Source: Microcoleus asticus IPMA8 (GTDB lineage: Bacteria > Cyanobacteriota > Cyanobacteriia > Cyanobacteriales > Microcoleaceae). From it: 64,000 bases of DNA. The first letter of the stretch is position 1. Every line of letters begins with the position of its first letter. The position numbers and the translations under genes were made by a program. Positions 36,738 to 45,275 of the stretch are shown here, one piece after another. The stretch lies in contig NZ_SRRZ01000011.1 in assembly GCF_013179805.1 (NCBI RefSeq), forward strand, positions 22,943-86,942. The letters run 5' to 3'. Under the pieces are notes generated by a model. The model had not been told where the DNA came from. It made no database searches and saw nothing but the letters and a program-made list of their open reading frames with translations.

Positions 36738-37964
36738 ATGAACTTATCAAAAAATAGGTTGTGGTTGTTGGGAGCGATCGCCGTTACGGCAATAATTATC
36801 ATTACCCTGCTATTTGCTCCGGCTAACAACAAAATAAACAGCGGTTCGACTTATAATAGAGGCCCGGACGGCTACGGAGCATGGTATGCTTTTATGTCGA
36901 AACGGGGAACCGAGGTTCAGCGCTGGCAAAAACCTTTTGAAGACTTTGCTACAAACCAAGAGGCAAAACCGCCCAGTACACTTTTACGTATCTATAGTAG
37001 ATTGATACCAGAAGCTATTTCTAATACAGAAGAAAAGTGGGTGAAACAGGGCAATACTTTAGTAATTTTGGGAGTTCGCGCACCGGTAACAGCAGCTCAT
37101 TTTAGTAGCTTGCATCCAGCTTCAGCAGGGGAAATCAAGATTGACACGGGGCGGAGATCTAGCGACAAAAAACAAATATTAGGCGATCGCTTTGGCGCAA
37201 TTGTTTGGGAAAAACCACTGGGAAAAGGAATAGTTTATTTTGCCGTCGCACCCTATCTAGCTGCTAACGCTTATCAGGATTTCCCAGGTAATTATGAATT
37301 TTTATCAGGGCTGGTTACTCAATTAGAAGATGAAGAACAAGAAATCGAAGGAACCCAGCAGGCTATAGCAGTGAATTTTATCCAAAATCCGATCGATAAT
37401 CCGATCGATCGACAAACCCAGGAAACGAGTAAAACTCTAAATAAAGTCTGGGTAGACGAATACATTCACGGCTACAAAGATCCAGAAATTATTGAACGCG
37501 AATACGAGGGAAATTTATTCACTTATTTAGCCAAAACTCCTCTATTTCCTGTTTTTATCCAGGGTACAATTATTTTAATCATTGCTATTTTTGCCGGCTG
37601 GAACAGGTTTGGACAGCCTGTAACTCTATCAGCGCCTGCGGTTGACAACAGCGAAGCTTATATTCAAGCATTAGCTGGTGTCTTGGAAAAAGCAAACAGC
37701 ACTGATTTTGCGGTAGAAACTATCGGAAAATCAGAACAGTTACAACTGCAAAAAGCCTTATTATTGGGACAGGCATCGCTGGAAAGTGAAACCCTCAAAA
37801 ATGCTTGGGTGGAGCAAACAGGGCGAAAAGCGGCAGAATTGTCAGAATTGCTGCGATCGCCATCTCGGAAACAGCGCATCAGCGATACAGATTTGCTAGC
37901 CTGGTTGGGTAAATGGGAGCAGATCCGCCAACATCTCCCCTCTGATAGGAAAAATCTCAAATGA
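36738..37964 (+). CDS. DUF4350 domain protein
   Basis: 408 residues. N-terminal membrane span (about 9-27), then the DUF4350 domain (about 37-200; RGPDGYGAWYAFMSKRGTEV), and a second span near residue 278 (FIQGTIILIIAIFAGW). The C-terminal third is cytoplasmic and helical. DUF4350 is a regular partner of MoxR and DUF58 proteins. The stop codon overlaps the MoxR start (ATGA), so they are translationally coupled. Function unknown; likely a membrane part of the MoxR-associated complex. Confidence 0.85.
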   Translation: MNLSKNRLWLLGAIAVTAIIIITLLFAPANNKINSGSTYNRGPDGYGAWYAFMSKRGTEVQRWQKPFEDFATNQEAKPPSTLLRIYSRLIPEAISNTEEKWVKQGNTLVILGVRAPVTAAHFSSLHPASAGEIKIDTGRRSSDKKQILGDRFGAIVWEKPLGKGIVYFAVAPYLAANAYQDFPGNYEFLSGLVTQLEDEEQEIEGTQQAIAVNFIQNPIDNPIDRQTQETSKTLNKVWVDEYIHGYKDPEIIEREYEGNLFTYLAKTPLFPVFIQGTIILIIAIFAGWNRFGQPVTLSAPAVDNSEAYIQALAGVLEKANSTDFAVETIGKSEQLQLQKALLLGQASLESETLKNAWVEQTGRKAAELSELLRSPSRKQRISDTDLLAWLGKWEQIRQHLPSDRKNLK

Positions 37965-38911
37965 GCGAAACAAACTCTATTTTTAAACGCCTCAGCCAAG
38001 CCCTCGACAAAATAGTTGTGGGTCAATCTTCCACAGTACAGCAGTTGCTAGTGGCTCTTTTGAGCGGCGGTCACGTGATTATTGAGGGAGTGCCTGGAAC
38101 CGGGAAAACTCTACTTGTAAAGGCGATTGCCAAGTTGATTCAAGCAGATTTTCGCCGCATTCAACTAACGCCGGATATTTTGCCGTCGGATATCTTGGGA
38201 ACGAATATTTTTGATTTTAATAACCACAGTTTTACCCTGAAAAAAGGCCCGGTTTTTACAGAGATTTTGCTGGCAGATGAAATTAATCGCACGCCTCCAA
38301 AAACCCAGTCAGCACTGCTCGAAGCAATGGAAGAACAGCAGGTAACTTTAGACGGTGAGACTTTAGCTTTACCCGAGTTATTTTGGACGATAGCCACTCA
38401 AAATTCCCTAGAATTTGAAGGCACTTATCCGCTACCAGAAGCTCAGTTAGACCGATTTTTATTTAAACTTGTGGTTGACTATCCCGATGCAGCGGCAGAA
38501 AAGCAAATGTTGCTGAACGCAGAGGCAGGATTTCGCGCCAAACGCATCGATTTAGCTCGGATCAAATCTGTAGCAACGGTAGAGCAAATAATTAGCGCCC
38601 GTCAAGCTGTACAAACAGTCAAAGTAGAAGAAAAAGTGCTCGATTATGTGCTAGCTTTGGTGCACAATACGCGAAAACATCCGGATTTGGCATTGGGTGC
38701 TTCTCCGCGATCGGCAGTAGCTTGGTTGCAAAGTAGTAAAGCTCACGCTTGGCTGGCCGGCAGGGATTATACTACTCCTGATGATGTGAAAGCGATCGCA
38801 CTGCCGCTTTTGCGTCACCGTCTGATTCTCAAACCAGAATCGCTGTTAGATGGCTTGCAAATTGATGCGGTAATTGCTTCGGTATTAAAACAAGTCGCTG
38901 TACCGAGGTAA
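37961..38911 (+). CDS. MoxR family AAA+ ATPase
   Basis: 316 residues. AAA+ ATPase with Walker A GVPGTGKTLLVKAIA, Walker B EILLADEINRTPPKTQSALLEAMEEQQV, sensor 1 FWTIATQNSLEFEGTYPLPEAQLDRFLFKL, and the C-terminal lid with ASPRSAVAWLQSSKAHAWLAG. MoxR proteins are chaperone-like ATPases that help to insert metal cofactors or mature protein complexes. They are almost always encoded beside DUF58 genes, as here, although three unrelated small genes lie between (38.9-40.1 kb). It overlaps the DUF4350 gene by four bases. Confidence 0.95.
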   Translation: MSETNSIFKRLSQALDKIVVGQSSTVQQLLVALLSGGHVIIEGVPGTGKTLLVKAIAKLIQADFRRIQLTPDILPSDILGTNIFDFNNHSFTLKKGPVFTEILLADEINRTPPKTQSALLEAMEEQQVTLDGETLALPELFWTIATQNSLEFEGTYPLPEAQLDRFLFKLVVDYPDAAAEKQMLLNAEAGFRAKRIDLARIKSVATVEQIISARQAVQTVKVEEKVLDYVLALVHNTRKHPDLALGASPRSAVAWLQSSKAHAWLAGRDYTTPDDVKAIALPLLRHRLILKPESLLDGLQIDAVIASVLKQVAVPR

Positions 38912-38925
38912 ACTGAAATATAACT

Positions 38926-39369
38926 ATGACGATCGCAATCAAAATTCTGGATCGTAATGATGTAGATATTCTTAAGAATGTCGATCCAGATGTCTTTGAC
39001 AACTCGATCGATATCCCACGTACTAAAGAATTTTTGACAGACTCGCGCCACCATCTGGCTGTTGCAATCGATGACGATCGAGTTGTCGGCTTTGTCTCAG
39101 CAGTTCATTATGTTCATCCCGACAAGGCACGTCCCGAACTGTGGATTAACGAGGTTAGCGTAGCAGAAACTCATCGTCGGCAAGGTTTGGGGAAGCGTTT
39201 GATGAATGCAGTATTTGAGGTCGCTCGTGAGTTGGGTTGTACAGAAGCTTGGGTGCTTACCGATCGCGAAAATACAGCAGCGATGAATCTGTATTCGGCT
39301 GTTGGTAATCCAGAAACACCGAGCGATCATGTTATGTTTACGTTTCGTTTGGAGGAATCGAATTCCTGA
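38926..39369 (+). CDS. GNAT family N-acetyltransferase
   Basis: 147 residues. Acetyl-CoA binding motif A reads ETHRRQGLGKRLMNAVFEVA, preceded by LWINEVSVA; motif B is CTEAWVLTDRENTAAMNLY. Acceptor unknown; the closest general resemblance is to aminoglycoside or small-molecule acetyltransferases, which is not strong evidence. It starts 15 bases after the MoxR stop and is followed by the helix-hairpin-helix gene, so it may be read from the same transcript even though it is not part of the usual MoxR set. Confidence 0.85.
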   Translation: MTIAIKILDRNDVDILKNVDPDVFDNSIDIPRTKEFLTDSRHHLAVAIDDDRVVGFVSAVHYVHPDKARPELWINEVSVAETHRRQGLGKRLMNAVFEVARELGCTEAWVLTDRENTAAMNLYSAVGNPETPSDHVMFTFRLEESNS

Positions 39370-39430
39370 GAAAAAATCTTTATTACGCAAGTATTGTAGG
39401 AATTGAGTTAAAAAATACCACACCAGAAGT

Positions 39431-39730
39431 ATGAAGAAGTCTCTAAACGAAGTCAAGAAGCTTGAAGACCTTCCAAACATTGGGAAATCAATTAGTGCGG
39501 ATTTGCGAAGCATTGGTATTGAGCAACCAGATCAACTTAAAACGCGATCGCCATTAGAAGTCTTTCACGAACTTGCTAATGTCATGGGACATCGCCACGA
39601 TCCATGTGTACTTGACGCTCTCATTTCTGTCAAAAGATTCCTCAATGGCGAACCAGCTAAGCCTTGGTGGAATTATACTGATGAACGACGTAATCTACTT
39701 GCAAATCATGTAAAGGGAGAAAGCAAATGA
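39431..39730 (+). CDS. Helix-hairpin-helix protein, Cdd1-like
   Basis: 99 residues. The N-terminal half has a helix-hairpin-helix pattern, KLEDLPNIGKSISADLRSIGIE, with the hairpin LPNIGKS, followed by CVLDALISVKRFLNGEPAK. This is the layout of the Cdd1 ('pathogenicity locus') family of small proteins with no clear activity; DNA binding is suggested by the hairpin. The stop codon overlaps the start of the VOC gene (ATGA). The trio GNAT-HHH-VOC seems to be inserted between MoxR and DUF58 genes. Confidence 0.75.
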   Translation: MKKSLNEVKKLEDLPNIGKSISADLRSIGIEQPDQLKTRSPLEVFHELANVMGHRHDPCVLDALISVKRFLNGEPAKPWWNYTDERRNLLANHVKGESK

Positions 39731-40116
39731 AATTCGGATATACAATTATTTACGTTGCTGACGTACTAAGTTCATTGACTTTTTTTGAAATGGCTTTTGG
39801 GTTCAAAAAGAAGTTCATTGATGAATCAGGAGATTATGGTGAGCTTGACACTGGGGAAACAACTTTATCTTTTGCTACACATTCTCTAGGCGCGTCAAAT
39901 TTCCCAAATGGTTATATTTCGGCTGATTCATCGGAGAAACCTTTAGGCGTTGAAATAGCACTTACCACTGATTCAGTAGAAATGGCACATCAACAAGCGA
40001 TCGCAGCAGGTGCATTAGAGTTAAAAGCACCTCTCAAAAAACCTTGGGGTCAGATTGTTTCCTATGTTAGATGTCCAGACGGAACTCTCGTTGAATTGTG
40101 TACACCAGTATCTTAA
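39727..40116 (+). CDS. VOC (glyoxalase/bleomycin-resistance) family protein
   Basis: 129 residues, a single VOC fold with two babbb modules: YTIIYVADVLSSLTFFEMAFGFK at the N-terminus and SYVRCPDGTLVELCTP at the C-terminus. Metal ligands of VOC enzymes (His/Glu) are partly visible, e.g. the Glu in LVELCTP. The substrate cannot be told; many such proteins are small-molecule binding or detoxifying enzymes. Overlaps the HHH gene by four bases. Confidence 0.82.
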   Translation: MKFGYTIIYVADVLSSLTFFEMAFGFKKKFIDESGDYGELDTGETTLSFATHSLGASNFPNGYISADSSEKPLGVEIALTTDSVEMAHQQAIAAGALELKAPLKKPWGQIVSYVRCPDGTLVELCTPVS

Positions 40117-40128
40117 TCAGAAATTGTA

Positions 40129-41457
40129 ATGATTCCTGCTATTCGCCTTTATTTCCTGTTAGCGATCGCAATTCCGATCGCCCTTTTGCTGGCTATGCTG
40201 GTAAATCAGCAGACAAGTATTATCGGCACTTTGCTATTTGACTGTTTAATTCTAGGTTTAGCTATTACCGACGCACTGCGCGTCAAATCTCATCGGGTGG
40301 AAGTGACACGCCATCCGTTGCAGAGACTTTCGATCGGGCGAGACAATCCAGTTTTACTATCAGTGCGATCCTCTCCGAGGGCTGCGCTAACGGCAAATCA
40401 AACAGCTAAAATTCGGCTGTGCGACTCCTATCCGCTAGAGTTTGATGTCTCTCAACCGATGCTGGAAGCCTCCCTCAATCCTAACAGCGAGGAAGAATTA
40501 AGTTATACAATCCGCCCGCAAAATCGCGGAAAATATAAGTGGGGAGATATTCAGGTGCGGCAGTTGGGAAACTGGGGTTTAGCATGGAACGACTGGACAA
40601 TACCTGCTAGTGAAAAAGTTGCCGTTTATCCCGATTTAGTGATGTTGAAAGAACTCTCTATTCGCCTAACATTGGAAAATACCGGCACAATGCGGCGGTT
40701 ACAAAAACTCGGCATGGGAACTGAATTTGCCGAACTGCGGGAATACGGTATTGGTGACGATCCTCGCTTGATTGATTGGAAAGCTACTGCGAGGCGATCG
40801 CGCCCTTTAATCAGAGTTTTAGAACCAGAAAAAGAGCAAACTTTGATTATTTTACTCGACAGGGGACGGCTGATGACGGCGCGAGTGCAGGGTTTGAAGC
40901 GTTTTGACTGGGGAGTGAATGCAGCGCTGTCTTTAGCCTTAGCTGGACTAAATCGGGGCGATCGCGTGGGAGTCGGTGTGTTCGATCGGGAAATCACGAC
41001 TTGGATACCCCCAGAAAGGGGTCAACATCAACTATCTAAATTGATTGAACGCCTAGCACCTATTCAGCCAGTTTTGTTAGAACCAGACTATGTTGGTGCT
41101 GTAACTAAATTAGTAAGTCAACAAACTCGCCGTGCATTAGTAGTGCTAATTACTGATTTAGTAGATGTCACAGCCTCTACAGAAATGCTTTCGGCATTAG
41201 CGCGCTTAACACCTCGTTATTTGCCTTTTTGCGTAACTTTGCGCGACCCTCTAGTTGACCAAATCGCTCACACTTCCACCGTGGAAATTACACCTGCTTA
41301 TAATCGTGCTGTAGCTTTAGATTTACTAGCACAGCGTCAGGTAGCTTTTGCACAGTTGAAACAAAAAGGAGTTTTGGTTTTGGATGCGCCAGCCCATCAA
41401 ATTAGCGAGCAATTGGTTAACCGATATTTGCAACTTAAGTCTCGGAATCAGCTTTGA
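40129..41457 (+). CDS. DUF58 domain protein
   Basis: 442 residues. Two N-terminal membrane spans (about 8-48), a beta-rich region (about 50-195), and then the DUF58 core with DDPRLIDWKATARRSRPLIRVLEPEKE, followed by a VWA-like domain (IILLDRGRLMTARVQGL; AALSLALAGLNRGDRVGVGVFD). The MIDAS Asp is present in LLDRG but the following Ser residues are not. Standard partner of MoxR ATPases, probably the client or adaptor. Its 3' end overlaps by 23 bases with the gene on the opposite strand (convergent). Confidence 0.9.
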   Translation: MIPAIRLYFLLAIAIPIALLLAMLVNQQTSIIGTLLFDCLILGLAITDALRVKSHRVEVTRHPLQRLSIGRDNPVLLSVRSSPRAALTANQTAKIRLCDSYPLEFDVSQPMLEASLNPNSEEELSYTIRPQNRGKYKWGDIQVRQLGNWGLAWNDWTIPASEKVAVYPDLVMLKELSIRLTLENTGTMRRLQKLGMGTEFAELREYGIGDDPRLIDWKATARRSRPLIRVLEPEKEQTLIILLDRGRLMTARVQGLKRFDWGVNAALSLALAGLNRGDRVGVGVFDREITTWIPPERGQHQLSKLIERLAPIQPVLLEPDYVGAVTKLVSQQTRRALVVLITDLVDVTASTEMLSALARLTPRYLPFCVTLRDPLVDQIAHTSTVEITPAYNRAVALDLLAQRQVAFAQLKQKGVLVLDAPAHQISEQLVNRYLQLKSRNQL

Positions 41458-42361
41458 TTTTCTCAGCTTCCGCAGCATTCGCAAAGTAAGGTAAAGACCC
41501 TTTGAGAACCGACCAGTTTTTATAGATGAAACCGATTACCCAAGGGGCTGACCAAACAAAAAACAAGACACCTAGCTGTATTTGAGAGCGAAATACATCT
41601 AGAACGTTTCCTGTTTGATTGCCAACAAATACTAAATTCCACATTGTAAAACTAAGGCTTTCCAAGGCCGAAAAAATTATTACTATAAGTAAGCTACGGT
41701 TTTTTGTATACAAAATTATGTGGATTAAGAACGAAATAATTATAGAGATAAAATACTGATAGTCAAAAGTTATATACAGCAGACAAACAGCTATTATTCC
41801 TGAGATGTTTCCCCATTTTACAGCCCATCTTTGTAGAATAATACTTATCCAAACAAAGGCAGAGAATATGGGTTGTATTGCACAGCCCATAGCGAAAATT
41901 AAGTAGTACAGTGCAGGAGAAAAGGTTTCTGAAGCTGTAATTAAAATACTGCTATTTCTTTCGTCATTCAGTATTTTTAGAACAAAGAAAGGTACAATAA
42001 AAGACAAAAAATAATAAAAAATTTGGAATACACTTAGGGAAAAAACCACGGTAGCGATCGCCAGACATACTAAGGGCAACCATTGGTAGCGATCGGGAAC
42101 TTTACCAACCAGATATTTAATTTCAATTCCCGCTAGCCTGCATTGTCGCCACACCAAACCCAGTATCAAAATCGATAAATAAACTGGAACTATTTGATAA
42201 ACTAATGGTTGTGTACCATCAAACAGCATCCCACGTGAGCTAATTATTGCTATCTGAAAGTAAATGCCCCTACTTAATAAAAACCACCATCCCAATATAT
42301 GCCGAACCTTGATTAGATAAAAAGGATTTTCTTTGGGAAAGCGGATGTTAGTAAGAGTCAT
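41435..42361 (-). CDS. Multi-spanning membrane protein, degenerate CPBP-like
   Basis: 308 residues with about eight to nine hydrophobic segments, rich in Ile and Phe, and an AT-rich gene. The central part (about 145-200; CAIQPIFSAFVWISIILQRWAVKWGN) lines up in spacing with the CPBP (CAAX/Abi) protease motif APxxEExxFRGxLxxxL, but the two Glu and the Arg are replaced, so proteolysis is not expected. Compared with its neighbours it has few HIP1 sites. It overlaps the DUF58 3' end. My family assignment is weak; it is certainly an integral membrane protein. Confidence 0.55.
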   Translation of the reverse strand: MTLTNIRFPKENPFYLIKVRHILGWWFLLSRGIYFQIAIISSRGMLFDGTQPLVYQIVPVYLSILILGLVWRQCRLAGIEIKYLVGKVPDRYQWLPLVCLAIATVVFSLSVFQIFYYFLSFIVPFFVLKILNDERNSSILITASETFSPALYYLIFAMGCAIQPIFSAFVWISIILQRWAVKWGNISGIIAVCLLYITFDYQYFISIIISFLIHIILYTKNRSLLIVIIFSALESLSFTMWNLVFVGNQTGNVLDVFRSQIQLGVLFFVWSAPWVIGFIYKNWSVLKGSLPYFANAAEAEKIKADSET

Positions 42362-42410
42362 GATTTTAATTGATTACTTGGCTCGATATTATATAATGCA
42401 AGGTCTCGTA

Positions 42411-42467
42411 GGGGCGGGTTCGCCAGTATTGTCGATATAAAAGCCAACAGTTTCATAAACCCGCCCC
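42411..42467. repeat. Inverted repeat of the GGGGCGGGTT family, copy 5
   Basis: Arms GGGGCGGGTT (42411-42420) and AAACCCGCCCC (42457-42467) around a spacer with AGTATTGTCGATATAAAAGCC, related to the spacers of the other copies. Lies between the CPBP-like and SpoIIM genes. Confidence 0.85.
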
Positions 42468-42484
42468 GCGCATACAAGCACGAA

Positions 42485-43468
42485 TCAACTGGACATGATA
42501 TGACTAGGAACTTCAGCCGATCGCCTTTTACTGCAATACATCACCAGCAGCGCAAACAATCCAATCCCAGCCAAATACTTCAACGGATCGGGAATTGCCG
42601 GATTTGGCGAGAAAAAACCCTCGATCGTACCAGCAATTACCAGCATCGGTACAATTCCAAATACCAATTGTGCAGCTTGAGTACCGTAAAATTTCATAGC
42701 ATCAGCACGACGATATTTGCCAGGAAAAAAAATTGCCCGGGCGATGATTAAACCAGCGCCGCCAGCTAAAAAAATCGCCGGTAATTCCAGGGAACCGTGA
42801 GGAAATACAAAGGCCCAAAAAGGGTAAGCTAAATTGTGCTGAGCTACTAAACTGGCGATCGCGCCGATGCTCACTCCATTAAATGCCATAATATAAACAG
42901 TGTAAAGACCGAAAACAATCCCTCCCCCAACAGCCGCAAAGCATACGGATAGATTGTTAGTCATAATACTGCTAGAAGCTAAAGGTTCCACTCCCACAAT
43001 TGAACCCATCCACAATTTCCCGTCATCGCGCACCGTTTTAATCAAATGTCCAGGAACTACTAGGGACAAAAATGTCGGATCTTGCCAAGCAAACCACCAA
43101 GCAATCAACGCCATTACTAAAAAAATACCCGTCGCGATCGCCGTATAACCAAACGTCTGCTGTACAGTAGCAGGAAAACCCCAGCGGCAAAACTCCACTA
43201 CAGCCTCCCAATCTTGGCGGCGGGAACCTTGGTAAATTTGGGTGTAGCCACGAGAAGTTAAGCTTTGCAAATCTTGTAACAAAATATTACCTACTTCGTT
43301 TGTCCTCGCCCTAGCCAAATCCGCCGAAACAGAACGGTACAAACTCGCTAATTCCGTGATTTCAGACGCAGGTAGGGACTTTAGCCCCTTTTTTTCTACT
43401 TGCTGTAAAAGAGTGTCTAACCGTTTCCAGTTCGGTTCTCGCCGCGCGATCCAACGTTTAATATTCAT
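42485..43468 (-). CDS. Stage II sporulation protein M family (DUF95)
   Basis: 327 residues from the ATG at 43468 (MNIKRWIARREPNWKRLDTL, the family's usual start); a start at 43528 would add 20 residues. A cytoplasmic helical N-terminus (about 1-100), then six or seven membrane spans (e.g. GYTAIATGIFLVMALIAWWFAW, VCFAAVGGGIVFGLYTVYIMAF, LELPAIFLAGGAGLIIARAIF). SpoIIM helps peptidoglycan remodelling in spore formers; in non-spore formers the family occurs with MoxR, DUF58 and RDD genes, as here. Divergently transcribed from the next membrane gene with an 80-base shared promoter region. Confidence 0.88.
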   Translation of the reverse strand: MNIKRWIARREPNWKRLDTLLQQVEKKGLKSLPASEITELASLYRSVSADLARARTNEVGNILLQDLQSLTSRGYTQIYQGSRRQDWEAVVEFCRWGFPATVQQTFGYTAIATGIFLVMALIAWWFAWQDPTFLSLVVPGHLIKTVRDDGKLWMGSIVGVEPLASSSIMTNNLSVCFAAVGGGIVFGLYTVYIMAFNGVSIGAIASLVAQHNLAYPFWAFVFPHGSLELPAIFLAGGAGLIIARAIFFPGKYRRADAMKFYGTQAAQLVFGIVPMLVIAGTIEGFFSPNPAIPDPLKYLAGIGLFALLVMYCSKRRSAEVPSHIMSS

Positions 43469-43548
43469 AAAGTTTTCTCTAAGTTCTATTAGATATAGCT
43501 TAAGATAGTTGTAAATTTTCCGCCTCACAGAATTATACCCATCCAGTC

Positions 43549-44376
43549 ATGCCTAAAAAAAATCTTAGTTCTTCTGGACAAACAGGCCCCTTGAGCGTCG
43601 GTAATGTTGTTAGTGCTAGTTTACGGATTTACCGCGACCATTTTAAGCCATATTTTGGTTTGGCATTCGTAGCTTATCTATGGTTGTTAGTTCCGATTTA
43701 CGGTTGGGCTAAATATTCTGCGATTTCAGCGCTCATTTCTCGTCTGGCTTTCGGTGAAGTTAGGGAAAACCCAGAGACTGTAAGTGATGCTCGCCGTGAG
43801 GTGAATCCTCGGATGTGGGGTTTGTTCTGGGCGGGTACATTGACATTTCTGATTTTCTTTGGGGTATCTTTGGTAGGTGGGCTCGCTATGGCAATATTGG
43901 CAGGGGGGGCTGCTGCTATCTTTCGGCAAAATTACGCAATTCTTGCAGCTTTTCTGGTAGTTGCGGTCATTGCTTTTTTAATTATCTATATCCGAATTTT
44001 CTCTCGCTTGCTGATTGTTGAGTTGCCGCTGGCGATGGAGAACAATGTGAATGCTAGTTCAGCAATCAGTCGCAGTTGGCAGTTAACTAAGGGGTCGGTC
44101 GGACGCATTCAGTGGATAGTTTTTGTGGGCATTTTGGTTTCACTCCCGATGACGATTGTTGTGCAGATACTTACTGTGATCGTTCAAGTTGTTTTAAGTG
44201 CAGTTTTGGGCAGAGAGTCTGGTCTATTTTACTTAGTTTATTATATTCTGATTGTGGTACTGAGCATTGTCAGCGGTGCGCTGGTGACTCCTTTTTGGCA
44301 GGCTATGAAAGCCATTATCTACTACGACCTCCGCAGCCGCAAAGAAGGTTTGGGTTTGAAAATGCGCGATCGCTAA
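43549..44376 (+). CDS. Multi-spanning membrane protein (DUF975/YciC-like) of the MoxR set
   Basis: 275 residues. Starts with LSVGNVVSASLRIYRDHFKPYFGLA, a cytoplasmic helix and a first span, followed by about five more spans (e.g. GLFWAGTLTFLIFFGVSLVGG, ILAAFLVVAVIAFLIIYIRIF, IQWIVFVGILVSLPMTIVVQ). The pattern FSRLLIVELPLAMENNVNASSAISRSWQLTKG is typical of DUF975/YciC-type proteins ('glycerophosphodiester phosphodiesterase membrane domain'-like). Function unknown. Probably in one operon with the RDD gene 38 bases downstream. Confidence 0.7.
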   Translation: MPKKNLSSSGQTGPLSVGNVVSASLRIYRDHFKPYFGLAFVAYLWLLVPIYGWAKYSAISALISRLAFGEVRENPETVSDARREVNPRMWGLFWAGTLTFLIFFGVSLVGGLAMAILAGGAAAIFRQNYAILAAFLVVAVIAFLIIYIRIFSRLLIVELPLAMENNVNASSAISRSWQLTKGSVGRIQWIVFVGILVSLPMTIVVQILTVIVQVVLSAVLGRESGLFYLVYYILIVVLSIVSGALVTPFWQAMKAIIYYDLRSRKEGLGLKMRDR

Positions 44377-44414
44377 TTAAGCCTAAGTCAAAACACAAAA
44401 TTTTCTCTACTGCT

Positions 44415-45203
44415 ATGCGACTTTTTAATCGATTCACTCTCCACACTCCAGAAAGTGTTGAACTCGAATTTACCTTGGCGGGAATTGGCAACCGCGCCTA
44501 CGCATTGCTGATCGACTATATCATTTTGGGTTTGATTCTAATACTGTTTCTAATAGGTGTAGTGATCTTTAATTCATTGTTCCTTGAGACGATCGCAAAG
44601 TTGCTAGGAAGTACCAATGGCTTAGAACTCTGGTTGATAGCCGTTCAGGCATTAATTGGTTTTTTCATTTATGTAGGTTACTTTGTATTTTTTGAAACAG
44701 CGTGGTCCGGTCAAACACCAGGCAAGCGTTATGTCAAAATCCGAGTAATTCGAGATGACGGCCGTCCAGTCAGGCTTCCGCAATCAACTCTACGGGCTTT
44801 GCTGCGGCCTTTTGACGACTTATTTTTTATAGGTGTATTTTTGATCGTGTTCAACCAGCGGGAAAAACGTTTAGGAGATTTGGTAGGAGGCACCCTGGTA
44901 ATTCAAGAAGAACAACCTGTGAAATCTGCTGCATTGAAAGTATCAACACCGGCTCGATTCCTAGCAAAAAAATTGCTGATAGAGGCCGATATTTCCAGCT
45001 TGCTGCCAGAAGATTTTGCTGTAATTCGAGAGTATTTGCAGCGGCGCGAAGCTATGATACCAAATGCCCGAAATGACTTGAGCAAACAACTGGCTAGTCA
45101 GGTTAAACAAATCATTAGTTTGGAAAAACTGCCGACCAAAGTTGATGCTAATGTCTTTTTAGAGGCTGTATATCATGCTTATCAGCAGCAATTTGACAAT
45201 TAA
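44415..45203 (+). CDS. RDD family membrane protein
   Basis: 262 residues from the ATG at 44415; the same frame is open upstream to 44112 but only as a shadow of the previous gene. The RDD domain has the defining Arg in IGNRAYALLIDYIILGLIL (Arg-x5-Asp) and a later Asp, three membrane spans, and the motif GQTPGKRYVKIRVIRDDGRP. The cytoplasmic C-terminus (about 160-262) is helical. RDD proteins often accompany SpoIIM/MoxR/DUF58 genes; activity unknown. Followed by a convergent histidine kinase. Confidence 0.88.
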   Translation: MRLFNRFTLHTPESVELEFTLAGIGNRAYALLIDYIILGLILILFLIGVVIFNSLFLETIAKLLGSTNGLELWLIAVQALIGFFIYVGYFVFFETAWSGQTPGKRYVKIRVIRDDGRPVRLPQSTLRALLRPFDDLFFIGVFLIVFNQREKRLGDLVGGTLVIQEEQPVKSAALKVSTPARFLAKKLLIEADISSLLPEDFAVIREYLQRREAMIPNARNDLSKQLASQVKQIISLEKLPTKVDANVFLEAVYHAYQQQFDN

Positions 45204-45275
45204 TATCAAGTCCGGTTAATTACTTACAAATCTGCGGGCCTGGGGCATTGGTCATTAATCTGACTAAAGCAGGAA

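Noticed and set aside
44112..44414. Upstream extension of the RDD gene
   Set aside because: Reads as an out-of-frame shadow of the previous membrane protein gene.
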